Shown here: in pieces, positions 40,735-49,995 of the stretch
Layout of the letters: each line of letters starts with the position of its first letter
Position numbering within the stretch: the stretch's first letter is position 1
Origin: Oerskovia turbata
Lineage (GTDB): Bacteria > Actinomycetota > Actinomycetes > Actinomycetales > Cellulomonadaceae
NCBI RefSeq assembly: GCF_000718325.1
Contig: NZ_JOFV01000006.1
Location: 248,001-312,000, forward strand
Direction of reading: 5' to 3'
Length of the DNA: 64,000 bases
Position numbers and translations under genes: made by a program
Notes under the pieces: model-generated
The model's input: only the letters and a program-made list of their open reading frames with translations
What the model was told of the DNA's origin: nothing
Database searches by the model: none

Positions 40735-41022
40735 TCAGCCGCCCGAGGGCGGGGTCGTGCGCTCGGGGATCTGGACCTGGATCGAGATCTCGTTCTCGCC
40801 CGGCTCGGTGGGCGTCGCGGGGTCGGTCGGCGTGGGGGTCGGCGTGGCTGTCGGGGAGGGCGTCGGCAACGGGGTGACCGGCGGGGTCGTCGGGGAGGTC
40901 GTCGGGGCACTTGTCGAGGTGGGGGTCGGCGAGGGCTGCCCGGGGCCCGTCTCCCCGCCCTTGCAGCCCGTGAGCACGGCGACGGACAGCAGGACTGTGG
41001 TCGTGATGGCGGCAGTGCGCAC
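40735..41022 (-). CDS. Small lipoprotein with Pro/Thr/Ser-rich stalk
   Basis: GTG 41022 lies after GGGGAG. The signal peptide (TAAITTTVLLSVAVLTGC) ends at a lipobox LTGC. About 50 residues of PTPTSTS-type sequence follow, typical of an extended cell-wall-spanning stalk. The C-terminus ISIQVQIPERTTPPSGG is short and has no catalytic features. 95 residues in all. It is divergent from the exonuclease gene. Function unknown. Confidence 0.75.
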   Translation of the reverse strand: MRTAAITTTVLLSVAVLTGCKGGETGPGQPSPTPTSTSAPTTSPTTPPVTPLPTPSPTATPTPTPTDPATPTEPGENEISIQVQIPERTTPPSGG

Positions 41023-41155
41023 TACGGCTCCCCGATGAATTGGTATGTCCGTCCAGGCTAAAAATGATTCGCGCGTCTCGCTCGGCGAGAAGTCCTCTCG
41101 ACGGCTCCTATGCGCGGACTTCACCCAGCAGCCCGGACCTGGCACGCTGTCCCCC

Positions 41156-42526
41156 GTGCCCGGATTCGCCGTGATCGACCTCGAGACCACAGGGTTCTCG
41201 CCCCGCCAGCACGACCGTATCGCCGAGGTCGCCGTCGTCCTCACCGACACCACCGGCCGCGTCCAGGACGAGTGGTGCACGCTCGTCAACCCCGAGCGCG
41301 ACCTCGGACCCCAGCACGTGCACGGCATCAGCGCCGCCGACGTCGGGCTCGCGCCCACGTTCGCCCTCGTCGCGCCGCACCTCGCGCGGCTCCTCGAAGG
41401 GCGCGTGATCGTCGCGCACAACGCGAGCTTCGACACCCGGTTCCTGCGCGCAGAGTTCAGCCGCGTCGGCCTGCCCGTGGGGATCGACCCGCTCGCGTGC
41501 CTGTGCACCATGCGCCTCGCCGGGACGTTCCTGCCGTCCGCGCCGCGCGGGCTCGCGATCTGCTGCGAGCTCGCCGGCGTCGTGCACGACGGCGCCCACT
41601 CCGCCCTCGGGGACGCGCGCGCCACGGCCGGACTCCTCGAGCACTACCTCGGGCTCGACGACTCCGACCCGCTCTGGGCCGTCGCGCACGAGGCGTCGTC
41701 CTTCCACTCCTGGCCGGGGCTACCCGCCGCTGGAGCCTTCACCCCGGTGCTGCGCGGCGCGAGCCGCCCGACCGGCCACTGGCTGTCCGGCCTGTCCGAC
41801 CGCCTCGACCGCGTCCCCTTCCCACCCCAGGCCGACGACTACCTCGCTCTCCTCGACCTCGCCCTGCTCGACCGGTACGTGTCCTTCACCGAGCGCGGCG
41901 CCCTGCTCGCTGCTGCCGAGGAGGCCGGGCTCAGCCGGGCGCAGGTCGAGTCGCTGCACCACGGGTACCTCGACGCGCTCGCCCGCGTGGCCCTGCTCGA
42001 CGGTGTCCTCTCGGACTCCGAGCTCGCCGACCTCCACGAGGTCGCGGGCCAGCTCGGCATGGACGCCGACGACGTCGCGGCGGCGGTCGCGCGCGCGGGG
42101 CGCGGCGTGGTGGTCGCCGGGGCACCCGCCTCTCTCCCCACGGTGCCCGACGCCGGAGCGCACCCGGGCGCGGAGGCGAGCGGCGCCGTCGGGCCGGTTG
42201 GGACGGGCGAGGCCGAGGCGCTGGGCGAGGCCGGTGCGCCGAGCGGGGCCGTCGCGACCGTGGCCGACAGGCCGCGGTTCGCGCTGGCCCGGGGAGACGA
42301 GATCGTGCTGACCGGGGCCATGACGCGGCCGCGCGAGGACTGGGAGCGTGAGGCGCGGGGCGCCGGGCTCGCACCCTGGCCGAACGTCACCAAGCGCACC
42401 CGCGTCGTCATCGCCGCCGACCCGGACTCGCTGTCCGGGAAGGCGCGCACCGCTCGGCGATACGGAATCCCGGTCGTGAGCGAGCGGGTGTTCGAGGAGC
42501 TGCTGGGGCGGGTCTCGGTCGGCTGA
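41156..42526 (+). CDS. DEDDh 3'-5' exonuclease (DnaQ-like) with TerB-like region and C-terminal BRCT domain
   Basis: A 456-residue protein. The DnaQ-like exonuclease occupies 1-165: FAVIDLETTGF (Asp-Glu), IVAHNASFDTRFL (Asp) and HSALGDARATAGLL (His/Asp), the full DEDDh set. A middle helical region (LDGVLSDSELADLHEVAGQLGMDADDV) resembles TerB-like folds. After an Ala/Gly linker, a BRCT domain closes the protein (GDEIVLTGAMTRPREDWEREARGAGL through VVSERVFEELL). This combination is common in actinobacteria and suggests DNA repair. GTG 41156 begins just before the first catalytic strand. Confidence 0.92.
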   Translation: MPGFAVIDLETTGFSPRQHDRIAEVAVVLTDTTGRVQDEWCTLVNPERDLGPQHVHGISAADVGLAPTFALVAPHLARLLEGRVIVAHNASFDTRFLRAEFSRVGLPVGIDPLACLCTMRLAGTFLPSAPRGLAICCELAGVVHDGAHSALGDARATAGLLEHYLGLDDSDPLWAVAHEASSFHSWPGLPAAGAFTPVLRGASRPTGHWLSGLSDRLDRVPFPPQADDYLALLDLALLDRYVSFTERGALLAAAEEAGLSRAQVESLHHGYLDALARVALLDGVLSDSELADLHEVAGQLGMDADDVAAAVARAGRGVVVAGAPASLPTVPDAGAHPGAEASGAVGPVGTGEAEALGEAGAPSGAVATVADRPRFALARGDEIVLTGAMTRPREDWEREARGAGLAPWPNVTKRTRVVIAADPDSLSGKARTARRYGIPVVSERVFEELLGRVSVG

Positions 42527-42541
42527 CCTCGTCGTGGGAAC

Positions 42542-43258
42542 TCATGCCAGCGCTGCTTGGTCCGGCCCGGACGGTTCCCACGGTGCCGTGACGTAGTGCG
42601 TCGATGGCGGTGTCCGCGCCCTGCTGAGACCCCGCACGATCGGTGAGACCCGGTCGACGACCCGGAGCTCGCCGTCGACCCCCTGCCGCGGCCGGTGGCG
42701 GCCCGGGAGATACCCCTGCGCGCACTCACCACTGCGCACGTCCACCAGTCGCACGCCCGTCCAGTGCGCGTACCGGACTGCCTCGACGAGCTCCACCACG
42801 CGGCCACCCGGCACCGCGTCGGCCCGGAGGAACAGGCGCGCCCACCGACGCCGGCTGCGCGCGACGAACCACGCCGGGCCGGCGACCGGGGCGAGGAACA
42901 GCGTCCAGACGACGACCATCTGCATCCTGCCGGTGGCCGAAGTCACCGGTTCCCCGCCGACCTGGACCGCGAGATGCGGGCTAACGAGGAAGGCGACGAG
43001 CGGCAAGGGTGAAAAACAGACTGCCACGAACGGCAGCAGCAGGCCGACGAGGGTCGGTCGGAACCAGTAGTGGGTGACGAACCACGGAAGGTAGAGGGCG
43101 AGCAGCACGAGACCGACACCCCCGCTGTACGCCAGGCCCTCGTCGCCGCGCACCACCCCCGCGATCCACATCGCCAGGACCGAGACGAGACCCGCAACGA
43201 CGAGCCCCGTGAGGACCAGACCCGCGGTAGCCCACACTCGTGTGACGGTCGTGCCCAT
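42542..43258 (-). CDS. Hypothetical membrane protein, 238 residues
   Basis: ATG 43258 follows GGGGGAG. Five hydrophobic stretches are visible (VWATAGLVLTGLVVAGLVSVL, VGLVLLALYLPWFV, TLVGLLLPFVAVCF, LPLVAFLVSPHLAV and MVVVWTLFLAPVAGPAWFV). A cytosolic basic C-terminal tail follows, RRRWARLFLRADAVPGGRVVELVEAVRYAHWTGVRLVDVRSG. No family recognised. Divergent from the GTPase gene of the island. A hairpin-free 15-base gap separates its stop from the exonuclease stop. Confidence 0.75.
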   Translation of the reverse strand: MGTTVTRVWATAGLVLTGLVVAGLVSVLAMWIAGVVRGDEGLAYSGGVGLVLLALYLPWFVTHYWFRPTLVGLLLPFVAVCFSPLPLVAFLVSPHLAVQVGGEPVTSATGRMQMVVVWTLFLAPVAGPAWFVARSRRRWARLFLRADAVPGGRVVELVEAVRYAHWTGVRLVDVRSGECAQGYLPGRHRPRQGVDGELRVVDRVSPIVRGLSRARTPPSTHYVTAPWEPSGPDQAALA

Positions 43259-43477
43259 GCCGACTCCCCCGGTCGTGGACGCCCGTGCCGCTCGGCGCGT
43301 GCGCCACGGGACCGGACCGGCGCGCGACGCGCGCCCTGGGACCATCGTGGTGGCGTCACGGGGTGCGGTCGGGGTTGTCCACAGGGAAATCTCGGTGTGA
43401 GACGAACTCAAGCCCCGCCGGGTGAAATCAACCATCGGCGAGAGGCCGATCCCATTGCGAGTGCTAGCGTCGCGGCC

Positions 43478-44644
43478 GTGGCAACGACCAGGGTGCGGGA
43501 ACAGCACATCGCAGTGTTCGGTGGCAGCGGCAGCGGCAAGACCGTGCTCGTCTCGTCGTTTTACGGGGCGGCGCAGGAAAAAGCGTTCACCAAGGACAGC
43601 TTGTTCTACGTCAACGCTGACGACACCGGCCAGGGCCACCGGTTGCACCAGAACTTCCTGGGCATGAAGAACTCGGCGGTGGTCCCTGAACCTACCCGCT
43701 TCGCAGCGACCTCCTACGCCTTCTCGATCAAGTCGAAAGGCCCGAGCGATGAGAAGATCGCCAAGATGCGGCCGTTCGACGAGCTGAAGCTCGTCTGGCA
43801 CGACTACCCGGGCGAGTGGTTCGAGCAGGAACCTGACCGAGAGTCGGAGGCCACCCGCCGCGTCGAGACCTTCCGGACGCTCCTTCGATCCGACGTCGCT
43901 GTCGTCCTCGTCGATGGCCAGAAGCTCCTGGACAACCGGGGCGAGGAGGAGAGGTATCTCAAGCTGATGCTCGGAAACCTCCGTGGTGGCCTGCTGAGGT
44001 TGAAGGACGACATCCTCGATGACGGCCAGCCGCTCGCCGAGTTCCCCCGCGTCTGGGTCATTGCCTTGTCCAAGGCCGACCTTCTCCCCGACCTCGACGT
44101 GCACGGGTTTCGCGAGCTGCTCATCGAGAAGGCGGGCAGTGACATCTCGTCGCTGCACGAGGTGGTCAAGGGCTTCGTCCAGCTTCCCGAAGCACTGTCG
44201 ATCGGTGAGGACTTCATGCTTCTCTCATCAGCGAAGTTCGAGCCGGGCCGGATCGAAGTGTCGAAGCGGGTCGGGCTGGATCTCATCCTCCCCGTCGCCA
44301 CCCTGCTGCCGCTGGAGCGCCTCGTCCGATGGTCCGAGAGGTTCGATATCCCCCGCAAGCTTGTCGGCCAGCTAGCCGATAATGCCGAAGCTCTGGCGAC
44401 GGTTCTCGTCGGCGCCAACGCCTTCCACGCCCTTGTGAAGAAGGTGCCCAAGGTCGGCCCGGTGCTGGGCACGCTCATCCTCCCGATGCTCACCGGGGCG
44501 ATCCGGCTCAGTAAGACCAAGATCGAAGAGACCAACACCAGTGCGCGGGCGAATCATGACTACCTCACGGCGACCCTGACTCAGTCCCGACTGGACCTCG
44601 ATCAAGGTGTCGAGGACGACATCCTCGTCAAGAGCGTCAAGTGA
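43478..44644 (+). CDS. TRAFAC-like P-loop GTPase, first gene of a two-gene cassette
   Basis: A 388-residue P-loop protein. Walker A is GGSGSGKT (15-22), the Walker B/switch II-like motif is LVWHDYPGEWF (Asp109-x-x-Gly112), and a base-specificity motif SKAD (198-201) replaces NKxD. This fits small GTPases that Aravind-type surveys place in biological conflict systems. The C-terminal ~130 residues are helical with a hydrophobic Gly-rich piece (VGPVLGTLILPMLTGAI) that may contact membranes. TAGCGT lies 7 bases before GTG 43478, so the mRNA may be leaderless. Overlaps the next gene. GC is lower than the flanking genes. Confidence 0.75.
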   Translation: MATTRVREQHIAVFGGSGSGKTVLVSSFYGAAQEKAFTKDSLFYVNADDTGQGHRLHQNFLGMKNSAVVPEPTRFAATSYAFSIKSKGPSDEKIAKMRPFDELKLVWHDYPGEWFEQEPDRESEATRRVETFRTLLRSDVAVVLVDGQKLLDNRGEEERYLKLMLGNLRGGLLRLKDDILDDGQPLAEFPRVWVIALSKADLLPDLDVHGFRELLIEKAGSDISSLHEVVKGFVQLPEALSIGEDFMLLSSAKFEPGRIEVSKRVGLDLILPVATLLPLERLVRWSERFDIPRKLVGQLADNAEALATVLVGANAFHALVKKVPKVGPVLGTLILPMLTGAIRLSKTKIEETNTSARANHDYLTATLTQSRLDLDQGVEDDILVKSVK

Positions 44645-45069
44645 ACATTGTCTGGGCCACGCGCGGACGCACTTGGGGCTTTCGCTTCCTCCTCGACGCC
44701 GGGCTCCCTGATCCCCTCCCGACCTATGACCTCGCGTTCGACGGAACCGAGGGCGATCGGACGCTCTGCCGACGCGTGGGGGACCACGTCGCGCTGAAGT
44801 TCCCTGACCCCGTGGGCCGCCGGGACCAGTCCGGCCGTGTCATCCCCCACGACATCGTTCTGCGGCCGCCATTGGCGGACGACGTCCGCTCAGTCGAGGA
44901 CGGCCTACGAATCGTGTGGCCCCTTCTCGCTGATGCGTTCACAGTCGTCTGGGACGGGGAGAAGCCACCCACCGGAGCGCGCCTCCAAGCACTTCTTGCG
45001 AGTGGTCGGCCTTCCTCTGACGGTGACAACTCACCGGGACAATCACCTGGGGTGCTTCCTGCCGGATGA
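44641..45069 (+). CDS. Hypothetical partner protein of the GTPase, 142 residues
   Basis: GTG 44641 overlaps the GTPase stop (GTGA), so the two are made together. The sequence begins MNIVWATRGRTWGFRFLLDAGLPDPLPTYDLAF and has a beta-rich middle (VGDHVALKFPDPVGRRDQSGRVIPHDIVLRPPL), with a WPLLADAFTVVWDG helix and a Pro/Ser-rich end. I do not recognise it. The WGFRFLLDAG start looks like GTPase-associated small proteins of conflict systems, but this is only by context. A short hairpin follows. Confidence 0.65.
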   Translation: MNIVWATRGRTWGFRFLLDAGLPDPLPTYDLAFDGTEGDRTLCRRVGDHVALKFPDPVGRRDQSGRVIPHDIVLRPPLADDVRSVEDGLRIVWPLLADAFTVVWDGEKPPTGARLQALLASGRPSSDGDNSPGQSPGVLPAG

Positions 45070-45121
45070 TTGATCCGCTGGAGATGTGCGGATCGCGAGA
45101 CATCATCGCTCATACTGCTAC

Positions 45122-45137
45122 CACCCTGCCCAGGGTG
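45122..45137 (+). terminator. Short hairpin after the GTPase cassette
   Basis: CACCCTG (45122-45128) and CAGGGTG (45131-45137) pair over 7 bp with only a 2-base gap. A weak terminator candidate 53 bases after the partner gene stop. Confidence 0.35.
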
Positions 45138-45806
45138 AGGGCACGAACGCTCTCGAGCACGCCATGGCTGCTTACCGGACGGACGTGCAGGCCCTCACGG
45201 ACCGTGATGAGGTGGAACGTGACGTGGTCGGACGAGTCGATCTTTCTAGGAACACGCAAACTGCGATGCGCACCCGGGCCTGGCGCTCAGCGGGCGCTCT
45301 CACGACCAGCGTGACCTGACGTCACGCTTGACATGCACTTGGGGCCTCCTGCGGGTGTCGAAATGTAGCGCGTCGTTGCCGACGCCTGTTCCTGTCGAGT
45401 CCGCGCACAATCGACGAGGCCCGTTCGAGAATGGTCTCGGGGCATCGTCACCCATTCATAGCTCCCCAACCCGTAGGACCCCTCCACCTACGCTCCTCCT
45501 GCGGACCGGTGGGGCATCGACCGGGCGCACCCACGTCGACCGGGTGTGCCGGACGCCCCGACCACAGCACCCCGGACACGACATCTCCAGAGGGGACCAG
45601 ACCCGCGGGACCGCTGAACTATCAGATGCCTGCGTTTCCCAGGCACAGCGTGCGACCTTGAAGTACTCACGGAACGGGTCGCGAGGTTGCAGCCAAGTGG
45701 GGGCACGCCAGCTCTCGCTAGTGCATCAATCAGTCGACCGAAACAACCAGGTGGCGCTCCTGGCCGAGGTTGCCCGTCGCCAACATTCGACCGTCCCGAC
45801 GGTCAC
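45138..45806. other. Gene-poor stretch between the GTPase cassette and the Z1 gene
   Basis: No convincing gene is visible in about 670 bases. A 77-residue frame (45086-45319, plus) contains a protein-like stretch, EHAMAAYRTDVQALTDRDEVERDVVGRVDL, but has no ribosome site and overlaps the hairpin. It may be a relic of a lost gene. The rest has short random frames and lower GC. The stretch receives transcription from both sides, being between convergent operons. Confidence 0.45.
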
Positions 45807-48017
45807 CTACTCGGCCTGCTCCGCTTGGAGAATCACCCGGTCACCGAGATCTGTCGGGATGTGAATCGCCAGCGAGGTCGCACGAGATCGAGCGGCCAAG
45901 CCAACCTCGACCGCGAGCTCATGCACCTCGACGGTGACGGCGTCGACCGCCGTGAAACCCCGGTCGCCCGGATAGGTGCTTCCATCATCCGGGTCAGGAC
46001 CTTGCATCAGGTTCCCAACCTCGAGCGCCTCGACGTCGTCGATCCGATTCAAGTCCCAGCCTGCAACGGCAAGCACCGGGCGCGACGCGACTGACGGACC
46101 ACGATCACGAGTGGCTCCACCGTTCATGAAGACGACATCGACCGGGACCTCCCCCTCGACGCTGCCAAGCGCGAGGAGGATCGCGTAGAGGATGTTCTTC
46201 TCGCCCGCTGCCGCACGCCAGTCAACGAGGACTTCGGCCACTTCGGACCAAGTGCTCCGGACGACCGTGTTGCGGGCACCTGTACGGCGATCCCGAGGGT
46301 CGTCTGTCGCTGAGGCACGAAGCCCGTCGAGTCGAGACCTGCCTGCCGCTGTTGGGCCCGTTGGCTCTCCGTATACGTGGGTCTGCGTAAGCACCCATCC
46401 GCGGAGTCTGAAGTCGTTCACATCCAGACTGATCACCGCACGTCGTGTTGGGTTGAGGCTGGAGTCAAGCAGGATCGTCCGTCGCCATGTCGATAGCTCT
46501 CGGCCATTGGAGTCGAGATCCGAAAGCGCGTCCCTCATAGCGTTCTCGTGTCTGACATACTTTTGGAACACGTCGCTTGTATCTGGGTTCATCCATGCGC
46601 GCAACTGGTCCAGGTAGGCCCGCTTGTATCCAAAGAAGCGTCCGCGCTGCTGGACCGTGTCGGCGTTGCGCACGCCAGGCCCCCTCGGCATGTATGTGAC
46701 GGCGAGGTTTTCCACGGTGAAGCCACGGTCGAGCTTATTTCCTCCAATGACAACCCATCCGGGGGCCTGCGTCCACTCGCTCGAACTAATCTCGTTGCCC
46801 TGCGCACTGTTGACTACACGAACTCTCACCGCTTCGAGGTATCCGCCGTCGCCAAGCATCTCGATGAGCTCTTCGAGCGGCACTCGCACACCCTCGACCA
46901 TGTTGCCACCCGTAGATGACAGGTCGTCGTATGCAGGAAGGAACACCTCTTTAGCGACCTGATCTCTTAGCACCTCATCGCCATCGGTTAGCCCAACTGT
47001 CAGCCGATCCATGATGCCTCGCACCCAGATTTCGTAGGCGCGATGCAGGTCTGTCCCCGAGGACGGATGGATCAGCATCGTGAGAGGTCGAGGGCTTCCT
47101 CGGAACTGCGCGATACCCATTGCGAGGAGGTATGTTGCGATCGCCCGCTCAAGCGACTCGGGCGGACTGATCGACGCATCATCGAGAGCGTCGTCGTTGA
47201 TCTCCCGCACGAACCCGGTATAGGACTCGTCGAATAGGTCCGCACCACCGACGTAGCCATCACCGGGAGTTAGGACTGAGACCGTCCGTGGCGAAAGGGT
47301 GTCCTCCAGAGCGATCAGAAGAGGAGCCTGAGGCGTGGCCGTATAAAGGACGTAAGAGTGATTTCCTGCCGTCTCCCGGAGAAGTCGAATCGCGCGATAT
47401 GTAGGGCTCTCTTCGGCATCAGATCTGGCGACATTTAGGCCCGCCTGGTCCGCCTCGTCATCGATGAACATGACCGGTGCGCCAGGGATCTGACCGAGGA
47501 CTTCTGCAAGCACAGATCGAGCGCGTCGAAGGCTTGCGTGGTTCTTGAGCACGACGGCAACGGTCGTGACCCGGCCCCTAACTCTGCGATCGTCTTGCCA
47601 TCGCTGAACTCGCGCAAAGATCTCCTGTGCGTTCGCCGGTCGAAGGTCGTTGACCGGATACCAGCTCGGCAGTCCGCCGTCACCGTCCATTGCAAGGTCC
47701 CTGACGAGCCGCTCGTAGGTCTGGTTGCGCAGGTTGGTCTTAGTCCCTGCAAGCACAACGACTAGCGGGAAGCCGTTGTCGCGGGCCGCTGCGATGAGAC
47801 CGGTGAAAGACAGCGTCTTGCCACTCTGCACGGCGCCCACCACAAGTTCGGCCGCGTTGCCATCGTTGTCCCACTCCGGTGCGCGGCACCGACCCAGGAT
47901 ACGGAGGGTCTCCCGCTCGACACGCGCCTGCTCATGCGCGATCAGGTTTGTACGAGCGAGCAGGCCCTGCAACTTCTCCCCCGGCTGCGGTGCCCACAGG
48001 TTTGCGTGGCTAGTCAT
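45807..48017 (-). CDS. Z1 domain-containing ATPase of an R-M / MORC system
   Basis: A 736-residue P-loop ATPase/helicase-like protein with the Z1 domain. Walker A is GAVQSGKT (61-68), Walker B is FIDDEAD (184-190), and the sensor motif is YTATPQAPLL. The Z1 region includes WVVIGGNKLDRGFTVENLAVTYMPRG and the arginine-finger motif QQRGRFFGYK. Z1 ATPases are known next to MORC/MutL-type ATPases, C5 methylases and Vsr in restriction-modification loci. The ATG overlaps the MORC gene stop (ATGA). Last gene of the operon, with lower GC than the chromosome around it. Confidence 0.9.
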   Translation of the reverse strand: MTSHANLWAPQPGEKLQGLLARTNLIAHEQARVERETLRILGRCRAPEWDNDGNAAELVVGAVQSGKTLSFTGLIAAARDNGFPLVVVLAGTKTNLRNQTYERLVRDLAMDGDGGLPSWYPVNDLRPANAQEIFARVQRWQDDRRVRGRVTTVAVVLKNHASLRRARSVLAEVLGQIPGAPVMFIDDEADQAGLNVARSDAEESPTYRAIRLLRETAGNHSYVLYTATPQAPLLIALEDTLSPRTVSVLTPGDGYVGGADLFDESYTGFVREINDDALDDASISPPESLERAIATYLLAMGIAQFRGSPRPLTMLIHPSSGTDLHRAYEIWVRGIMDRLTVGLTDGDEVLRDQVAKEVFLPAYDDLSSTGGNMVEGVRVPLEELIEMLGDGGYLEAVRVRVVNSAQGNEISSSEWTQAPGWVVIGGNKLDRGFTVENLAVTYMPRGPGVRNADTVQQRGRFFGYKRAYLDQLRAWMNPDTSDVFQKYVRHENAMRDALSDLDSNGRELSTWRRTILLDSSLNPTRRAVISLDVNDFRLRGWVLTQTHVYGEPTGPTAAGRSRLDGLRASATDDPRDRRTGARNTVVRSTWSEVAEVLVDWRAAAGEKNILYAILLALGSVEGEVPVDVVFMNGGATRDRGPSVASRPVLAVAGWDLNRIDDVEALEVGNLMQGPDPDDGSTYPGDRGFTAVDAVTVEVHELAVEVGLAARSRATSLAIHIPTDLGDRVILQAEQAE

Positions 48018-49570
48018 GATGTCGCCTTCTTCGCGAGCGGGCCGGTGAGGATTCGATTAAGTTCCGCGATCATGTAGCGCGGTTCGCGTGCTCCACCACG
48101 CTCGGCCTTAATCTGAGCGAGAGCGATAGCGACAGCGAGCCGAAGCACAGGCTCCAGGTCCATGCCTGGCAAGTACGCGAATGACTGAGTGAACGTATGG
48201 GCACGGTTAACTGTTACCGTCCACCCGTTCTCTTCCTGGAGGACCCTGATCCAATGGTTCTTGTCCGCTGCGCTGTCAATGACGCTGACCGTCAGATGTT
48301 CGCCCAGGACCTCCCGCTCGGTATCGCTAAGAATCACCGACTCTGTCACAGGCGGCGACGCCGGGCCCGCCCCGATCGCCTCCGCCTGATCACTGGGTCC
48401 AGCGGCCTCAGGGATCGGCTGAACGGCCGCCTGAACAACCTGTTCAACAATTCCGCGAACCGTGGTCTGGATGCCACGCCCGCGCTCAGTCGTTCGGTGG
48501 TTGCGTGCCATCTTGAGTATCGGAAGCGGTTCTGCGTCGATCGCCTGGCCGAGCTTTTCCAGGAACTCCTCCTCTTCATCGTCATGCCAGACGAGGGAGT
48601 CCTTGGTGTGGGTAACGTCAACTTGGGAGACATCAAGTTCTCCGACGAGTCGCTGCGACTCAAAGGAGTTGCCGCGGCCGAAGACTCGGGCGGGCTTATA
48701 CCCATCGTCGTCTCGCGCTGCGCCCCCCGCGCCCTGCACGACCTTATCGCGATACAGGAGAGCAAAACCAGCCGCAGCAGTATCTCCCTTCGCGAAGAGT
48801 CCTGCCCAACCAGTGATCGTGCGGCCGGAGTCGAGCGTGATCGAGATGTCTTTCCGCCACGTATTTGGCGCGGCTTCGGGAGTGCTCCATCGCGGGGCAA
48901 CCAGCAACGCCGGGGGTGAATAGGTGAGTCGACGGCCAGCAACAACGATCTCCACCCGCTCGTCAGCGATGAACCTTCGGTAGATTGACGAGAGGTAGTC
49001 GCGGATCTTGCCGAGCGTCCGCCCGCTGGGGGCCGGGTGGTTGAGGTCGGTGAGGACAAGAGTTGTTCCATGCTCCTCGGTCCGCGCCAGCGTCGTCACG
49101 ACCGCGATGTGATCCGAATTCGCCTCGACGATACCAGGAATGTCAAAGGCGACCACTCGGCGAACACCTTCGCCGAGGGCCGTAGTGGTAACAACGAAGT
49201 GCTTGGCGTACCAGCTAGCGGCACTCTTCATCCCGATACCAAACTGCGATAGCCCAGAAGAGTCGGCGGGTGGGGCAGCCGGCGTAAATGCGCGACCGAT
49301 GTCCTCGGCGTAGATGCCCGCTGCGTTGTCGGCAACAGAGATCCGCCCACCCGAACGGTCGATCTCGATGTCGATGTTGAGCCGAGCAACTCCACCGCCC
49401 ACGCGGGCAAGGTGCTCCTGATTCGTCCGCCAGGACTGGAGTGAGTTGTCGACGAACTCGCCGATCGCGTACCAAGCTTTGTAGTTCATAGACGGGAACA
49501 GTGCGAGCATTCCCACACCGGGCCGGACTTCGACCTGTTCGACAACCTGTTCGACGACCTGCTTGCTCAT
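48014..49570 (-). CDS. GHKL ATPase of the MORC/MutL type in an R-M system
   Basis: A 518-residue GHKL ATPase. Bergerat motifs: IGEFVDNSLQSW (Glu38, Asp41, Asn42), VADNAAGI (DNxxG, 81-85) and FGIGMKSAA (110-118), followed by a MutL/MORC S5-like region (FALLYRDKVVQG, THTKDSLVWHDDEEEEFLEKLG). The first ~15 residues are VVEQVVEQV, a short coiled coil. MORC-type ATPases clamp DNA and are known partners of Z1 helicases in bacterial defence. AAGGGAG precedes ATG 49570. Overlaps the Z1 gene. Confidence 0.9.
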   Translation of the reverse strand: MSKQVVEQVVEQVEVRPGVGMLALFPSMNYKAWYAIGEFVDNSLQSWRTNQEHLARVGGGVARLNIDIEIDRSGGRISVADNAAGIYAEDIGRAFTPAAPPADSSGLSQFGIGMKSAASWYAKHFVVTTTALGEGVRRVVAFDIPGIVEANSDHIAVVTTLARTEEHGTTLVLTDLNHPAPSGRTLGKIRDYLSSIYRRFIADERVEIVVAGRRLTYSPPALLVAPRWSTPEAAPNTWRKDISITLDSGRTITGWAGLFAKGDTAAAGFALLYRDKVVQGAGGAARDDDGYKPARVFGRGNSFESQRLVGELDVSQVDVTHTKDSLVWHDDEEEEFLEKLGQAIDAEPLPILKMARNHRTTERGRGIQTTVRGIVEQVVQAAVQPIPEAAGPSDQAEAIGAGPASPPVTESVILSDTEREVLGEHLTVSVIDSAADKNHWIRVLQEENGWTVTVNRAHTFTQSFAYLPGMDLEPVLRLAVAIALAQIKAERGGAREPRYMIAELNRILTGPLAKKATS

Positions 49571-49995
49571 TCGACTCCCTTGGCTCCGGGAGAAGGCTAG
49601 CGGAGATCCGAACACTCGAGGGGGTGAACCTACGGTCGGAGCGGTTGCGCGCAACAGGCACCCGGGTGAGACGCTACGGGGCGCTGCTTGAAAGGTGTCC
49701 CGTGCCCCTGTCACCCTTCCTGAAGAGTTGGCGGGGGCGTCATGGCGATCGACTGTCAGAGGGGGAGTCAGGTGGCGGGTGACCGCGCGCGGTGTCTGTG
49801 CTTGGCGGGCGGCTGGTGGTCCTAGGCGCAGGGCCCAGTAGGTCGAGCAACAGGGGCCGCCCGCGCAGGACGGCCTCTTCCGTGGTGTTTCACCACGGAC
49901 GAGTCCAACACGTTGTGGCAAACGGACTTCACCAAGCAGTCCGCTCGGTTCACGCCGCAGCGACTTGGGCACTGACACTGCCAGGCCGAGCGATC
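49571..49995. other. Intergenic stretch between Vsr and MORC genes
   Basis: No gene supported in 425 bases. A hairpin CCGTGGTG-TTT-CACCACGG (49880-49898) may terminate the Vsr transcript. The remaining bases before 49570 presumably hold the promoter of the MORC-Z1 pair, though no clear -10/-35 could be assigned. Confidence 0.5.

Noticed and set aside
49501..49782. 93-residue plus-strand frame upstream of the MORC gene
   Set aside because: No ribosome site, Arg-rich shadow composition, and it overlaps the MORC gene start.
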